Positions 62,201 through 64,000 of a DNA stretch of 64,000 nucleotides are shown here, piece after piece. The stretch is from Rhizobium sp. AC27/96. GTDB lineage: Bacteria; Pseudomonadota; Alphaproteobacteria; Rhizobiales; Rhizobiaceae. The notes below the pieces were generated by a model. The model ran no database searches. It saw only the letters and a list, made by a program, of their open reading frames with translations, and was not told the DNA's origin. Numbering within the stretch: position 1 is the stretch's first letter; every line of letters starts with the position of its first letter. The translations under genes were made by a program, and so were the position numbers. The DNA is taken from NCBI RefSeq assembly GCF_001692325.1, contig NZ_LXKN01000001.1:1275703-1339702 (forward strand), in the 5' to 3' direction.

Positions 62201-63259
62201 ATGGATTTGCCCGCCCCCCTTGCCTGGCTGATCGATGAAGCCGGCGCCTCGCCCAGCCCCGAACGCTTTCTGGCCGATCTCGGTCGCCAATTGCTGGCCG
62301 CCGGGCTGCCGCTTGGCGGCGGCGCGCTGACACTGGCCGTGCCGCATCCGATCATCACGGAACGCACCTGGCTGTGGCGGGCAGAGACGGACACCGTCAT
62401 CGAGGCTCTTGGCTTTGCCGGCGCTTCGCTTGGCCAGGCCGGACGAGATTGGCTGGTCGAGCTTGGCCCGACCTGGGAGGAGGCGATTGGCAAGGCGCCC
62501 GGCAGTCCCATGCTCGGCTGGGCCGGGACGGGAGTTTTCGATCCCTCGGTGACGGACAGCCTGCGCCAGGTCGCACGCTTTGCGGCTGCTCCCCTTGCAA
62601 ACCTCGCCGCCCGCGCGACGCTCTCGGCCTTGCTCGAGGCCTATCTGGGACGGAGGAGTGCCGCCCGCGTACAGGCCGGCGCGCTGCATCGCGGCACGGG
62701 CGAAACCATCCGCGCCGCCCTGCTCTGCGCCGACCTCAGGGATTTCACCGCCCTTTCCGAGGCGACGGAGCCCGCCGTGATGATCGCTGCCCTCGACGCC
62801 TGGTTCGACCGCGTCGCCGGCGCCGTGCACGCTTTCGGCGGCGAAGTGCTGAAATTCATGGGCGATGGCGTGCTGGCGATCTTCCCCATCACCGGCACGC
62901 CGGCAGACGCCTGTGATGCCGCCCTTCGTGCCGCTACGGCCATCCGCGCCGGCATGGCCCATCTCGACGCTATCAGACAGGCACAGGGCCTGCCGCCGCT
63001 CCCTTTCGGCGCCGCCCTGCATTTCGGCGACATGCTCTGGGGCAATATCGGCGCCGCCGACCGCCTGGACTTCACCGCCATCGGCCCCGCCGTCAATCTC
63101 GTCAGCCGGCTCGAGGGCCTATGCAAGCAGCTCGGCCGCAATGTGCTCGTTTCGGGCGCGGTTGCGGCGGAAGCGAGTATGGCGCTGATTCCGCTGGGAG
63201 AGCATGAATTGCGGGGAATTCTGGAGCCTTGCGCCGTGTTTACGCTGGCGGATGCCTGA
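62201..63259 (+). CDS. Class III adenylate/guanylate cyclase domain protein
   Basis: 352 residues. The C-terminal cyclase homology domain (about 160-350) has metal-binding Asp in CADLRDFTALS (Asp 178) and FMGDGVLAIF (Asp 222), plus TAIGPAVNLVSRLEGL. Both metal Asp are present, so catalysis is plausible; adenylate versus guanylate specificity is open. The N-terminal 150 residues (starting MDLPAPLAWLIDEAGASPSPERFLADLGRQLL) form a soluble sensor-like region without a recognised domain. Rhizobia encode many such cyclases. ATG at 62201. Confidence 0.9.
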   Translation: MDLPAPLAWLIDEAGASPSPERFLADLGRQLLAAGLPLGGGALTLAVPHPIITERTWLWRAETDTVIEALGFAGASLGQAGRDWLVELGPTWEEAIGKAPGSPMLGWAGTGVFDPSVTDSLRQVARFAAAPLANLAARATLSALLEAYLGRRSAARVQAGALHRGTGETIRAALLCADLRDFTALSEATEPAVMIAALDAWFDRVAGAVHAFGGEVLKFMGDGVLAIFPITGTPADACDAALRAATAIRAGMAHLDAIRQAQGLPPLPFGAALHFGDMLWGNIGAADRLDFTAIGPAVNLVSRLEGLCKQLGRNVLVSGAVAAEASMALIPLGEHELRGILEPCAVFTLADA

Positions 63260-63293
63260 GGCACACTGAAAATCTTGAACGCAATGGTTGCTG

Positions 63294-63827
63294 TCAGCTG
63301 CTCAAGGTACCAGCCTTGATCTCGGCCCGCACGGCGGCCTGAAAATGCGACGCTCCACCGCTCTGCCAGAACTTCTCGCTGGTCGTGTTGAGAAAATCCG
63401 CAAAAAGCTTGCAGGCATCCAACCGGCGAATGCCGCCGATGACTTCCACCGCTCTCGAAAGGTGACGCGGAGGCGCGTTTTCGAGCCTCATATGAGCGCA
63501 TCCACCGTAGGCATCCTCCATGGCGAAAACGAGCTTCGTTATCGGGAGATGCAACATGGTGCCGAAGCACATGATGCACGGATCAAGCGTCGTATACAGC
63601 GTCAGCCCGTCATTTCGCGAGAACGCATAATTCCCTTTAAATACTTGATGAAACAAGTTCATTTCCGCGTGGTTCAAATGGTTCGAGGCCATGGTTTTGT
63701 GAGCACGCCCGAGAATTTCTCCTCCAGCGACCAAGACCGCACCGACAGGAAATATGCCCGCTCCCAAGGCGAGCTTGGCCTCCGCCAACGCGACACCCAT
63801 CATGTACTCGTCATTCGATTGCACCAT
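63294..63827 (-). CDS. Nucleoside deaminase, cytidine/deoxycytidylate deaminase family
   Basis: 177 residues. Zinc-dependent deaminase: HAEMN (His 53, catalytic Glu 55) and TTLDPCIMC (Cys 84 and 87) give the full zinc triad. Start MVQSNDEYMMGVALAEAKLALGAGIFPVGAVLV in parts. It resembles guanine or tRNA-adenosine deaminases, but the C-terminal 70 residues (LENAPPRHLSRAVEVIGGIRRL...) differ from TadA, so the substrate is open. ATG at 63827. Convergent with the cyclase gene, 34 bp apart. Confidence 0.9.
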   Translation of the reverse strand: MVQSNDEYMMGVALAEAKLALGAGIFPVGAVLVAGGEILGRAHKTMASNHLNHAEMNLFHQVFKGNYAFSRNDGLTLYTTLDPCIMCFGTMLHLPITKLVFAMEDAYGGCAHMRLENAPPRHLSRAVEVIGGIRRLDACKLFADFLNTTSEKFWQSGGASHFQAAVRAEIKAGTLSS

Positions 63828-63981
63828 GTCGTCCCAGCTCCTCCCACCGTTACAAATCGTGTCACCGCAGGATAATGGTCTGCGTTACGACCGCGTGACA
63901 ACTCCGTATCTTTGCCATCCGTCGCGCTACTTTAGCGATAGGCTGGAAGCCCATTGCAAACATTAGCAACAATGGATTTTC

Positions 63982-64000
63982 CTGTCTCTTATACACATCT
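63982..64000. other. Tn5/Nextera mosaic-end adapter sequence (artefact)
   Basis: The last 19 bases are CTGTCTCTTATACACATCT, the reverse complement of the Tn5 mosaic end used in Nextera libraries. It marks untrimmed adapter at a contig end and is not native DNA. The preceding 63828-63981 holds only the deaminase promoter side; I see no gene there. Confidence 0.97.

Overview
The window is about 64 kb of GC-rich alphaproteobacterial chromosome, almost certainly from Rhizobium (Rhizobiaceae). Evidence: the housekeeping genes have rhizobial architectures (a roughly 970-residue UvrB, the MoaA/MobA/MobB set, Usg, DUF1289, DUF2059, extensin-like lipoprotein). A RIME-type intergenic mosaic element and an RPE/BIME-type palindromic repeat are also present. 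I see no tRNA or rRNA genes, intact insertion sequence, prophage or CRISPR. The last 19 bases equal the Tn5/Nextera mosaic-end adapter, so the right edge is a draft-contig end.

Layout. 1-10.9 kb: start of gor, DUF2059, rpiA, gph, a TPR-retropepsin protein, a YcbB-like L,D-transpeptidase, class II (fumC) and class I fumarases, and a GGDEF protein. 11-18 kb: PNPOx-like protein, alpha/beta hydrolase with a divergent MarR, LtrA, DUF971, moaA, MBL hydrolase, a RIME element, and a VOC/WYL divergent pair. 18-31.7 kb: chemoreceptor, EamA exporter, mobA-mobB, a low-complexity OmpA protein, a polar amino acid ABC operon without an ATPase, usg, a TPR-methyltransferase, and a GST-ArsR-SRPBCC operon behind two large palindromes. 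31.7-35.8 kb: the ssuA / ssuDCB alkanesulfonate locus, with the same promoter element before both transcripts. 36-46.7 kb: HIBADH-like dehydrogenase, Lrp regulator, UDG and SNase, orphan histidine kinase, dgkA, the cobT/cobS divergent pair, DUF1289 plus a second retropepsin, EamA, and folC-GNAT. 46.7-57.3 kb: ABC-2 exporter, a candidate sRNA, a cell-envelope cluster (extensin lipoprotein, thioesterase, membrane protein, two Sel1-repeat secreted proteins, RDD protein, 6-Cys secreted protein) and an MFS carrier. 57.6-64 kb: uvrB, SRPBCC protein, a low-GC orphan that looks like an immunity protein with an upstream remnant, a class III cyclase, a nucleoside deaminase, and the adapter.

How the genes fit together. 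Three cofactor steps are encoded: Moco (moaA, mobA, mobB), cobalamin lower-ligand assembly (cobT, cobS) and folate (folC). Several small regulator-target pairs are recognisable (MarR/hydrolase, WYL/VOC, ArsR with GST and SRPBCC), some with visible operators. Nothing here is a clearly new multi-gene system. The strongest unusual signals are the duplicated ssu promoter element, the paired palindromes before the GST operon, mobile repeats that supply coding sequence (uvrB) or a stop codon (VOC gene), the immunity-like orphan, and an intrinsic terminator with no gene in front of it.
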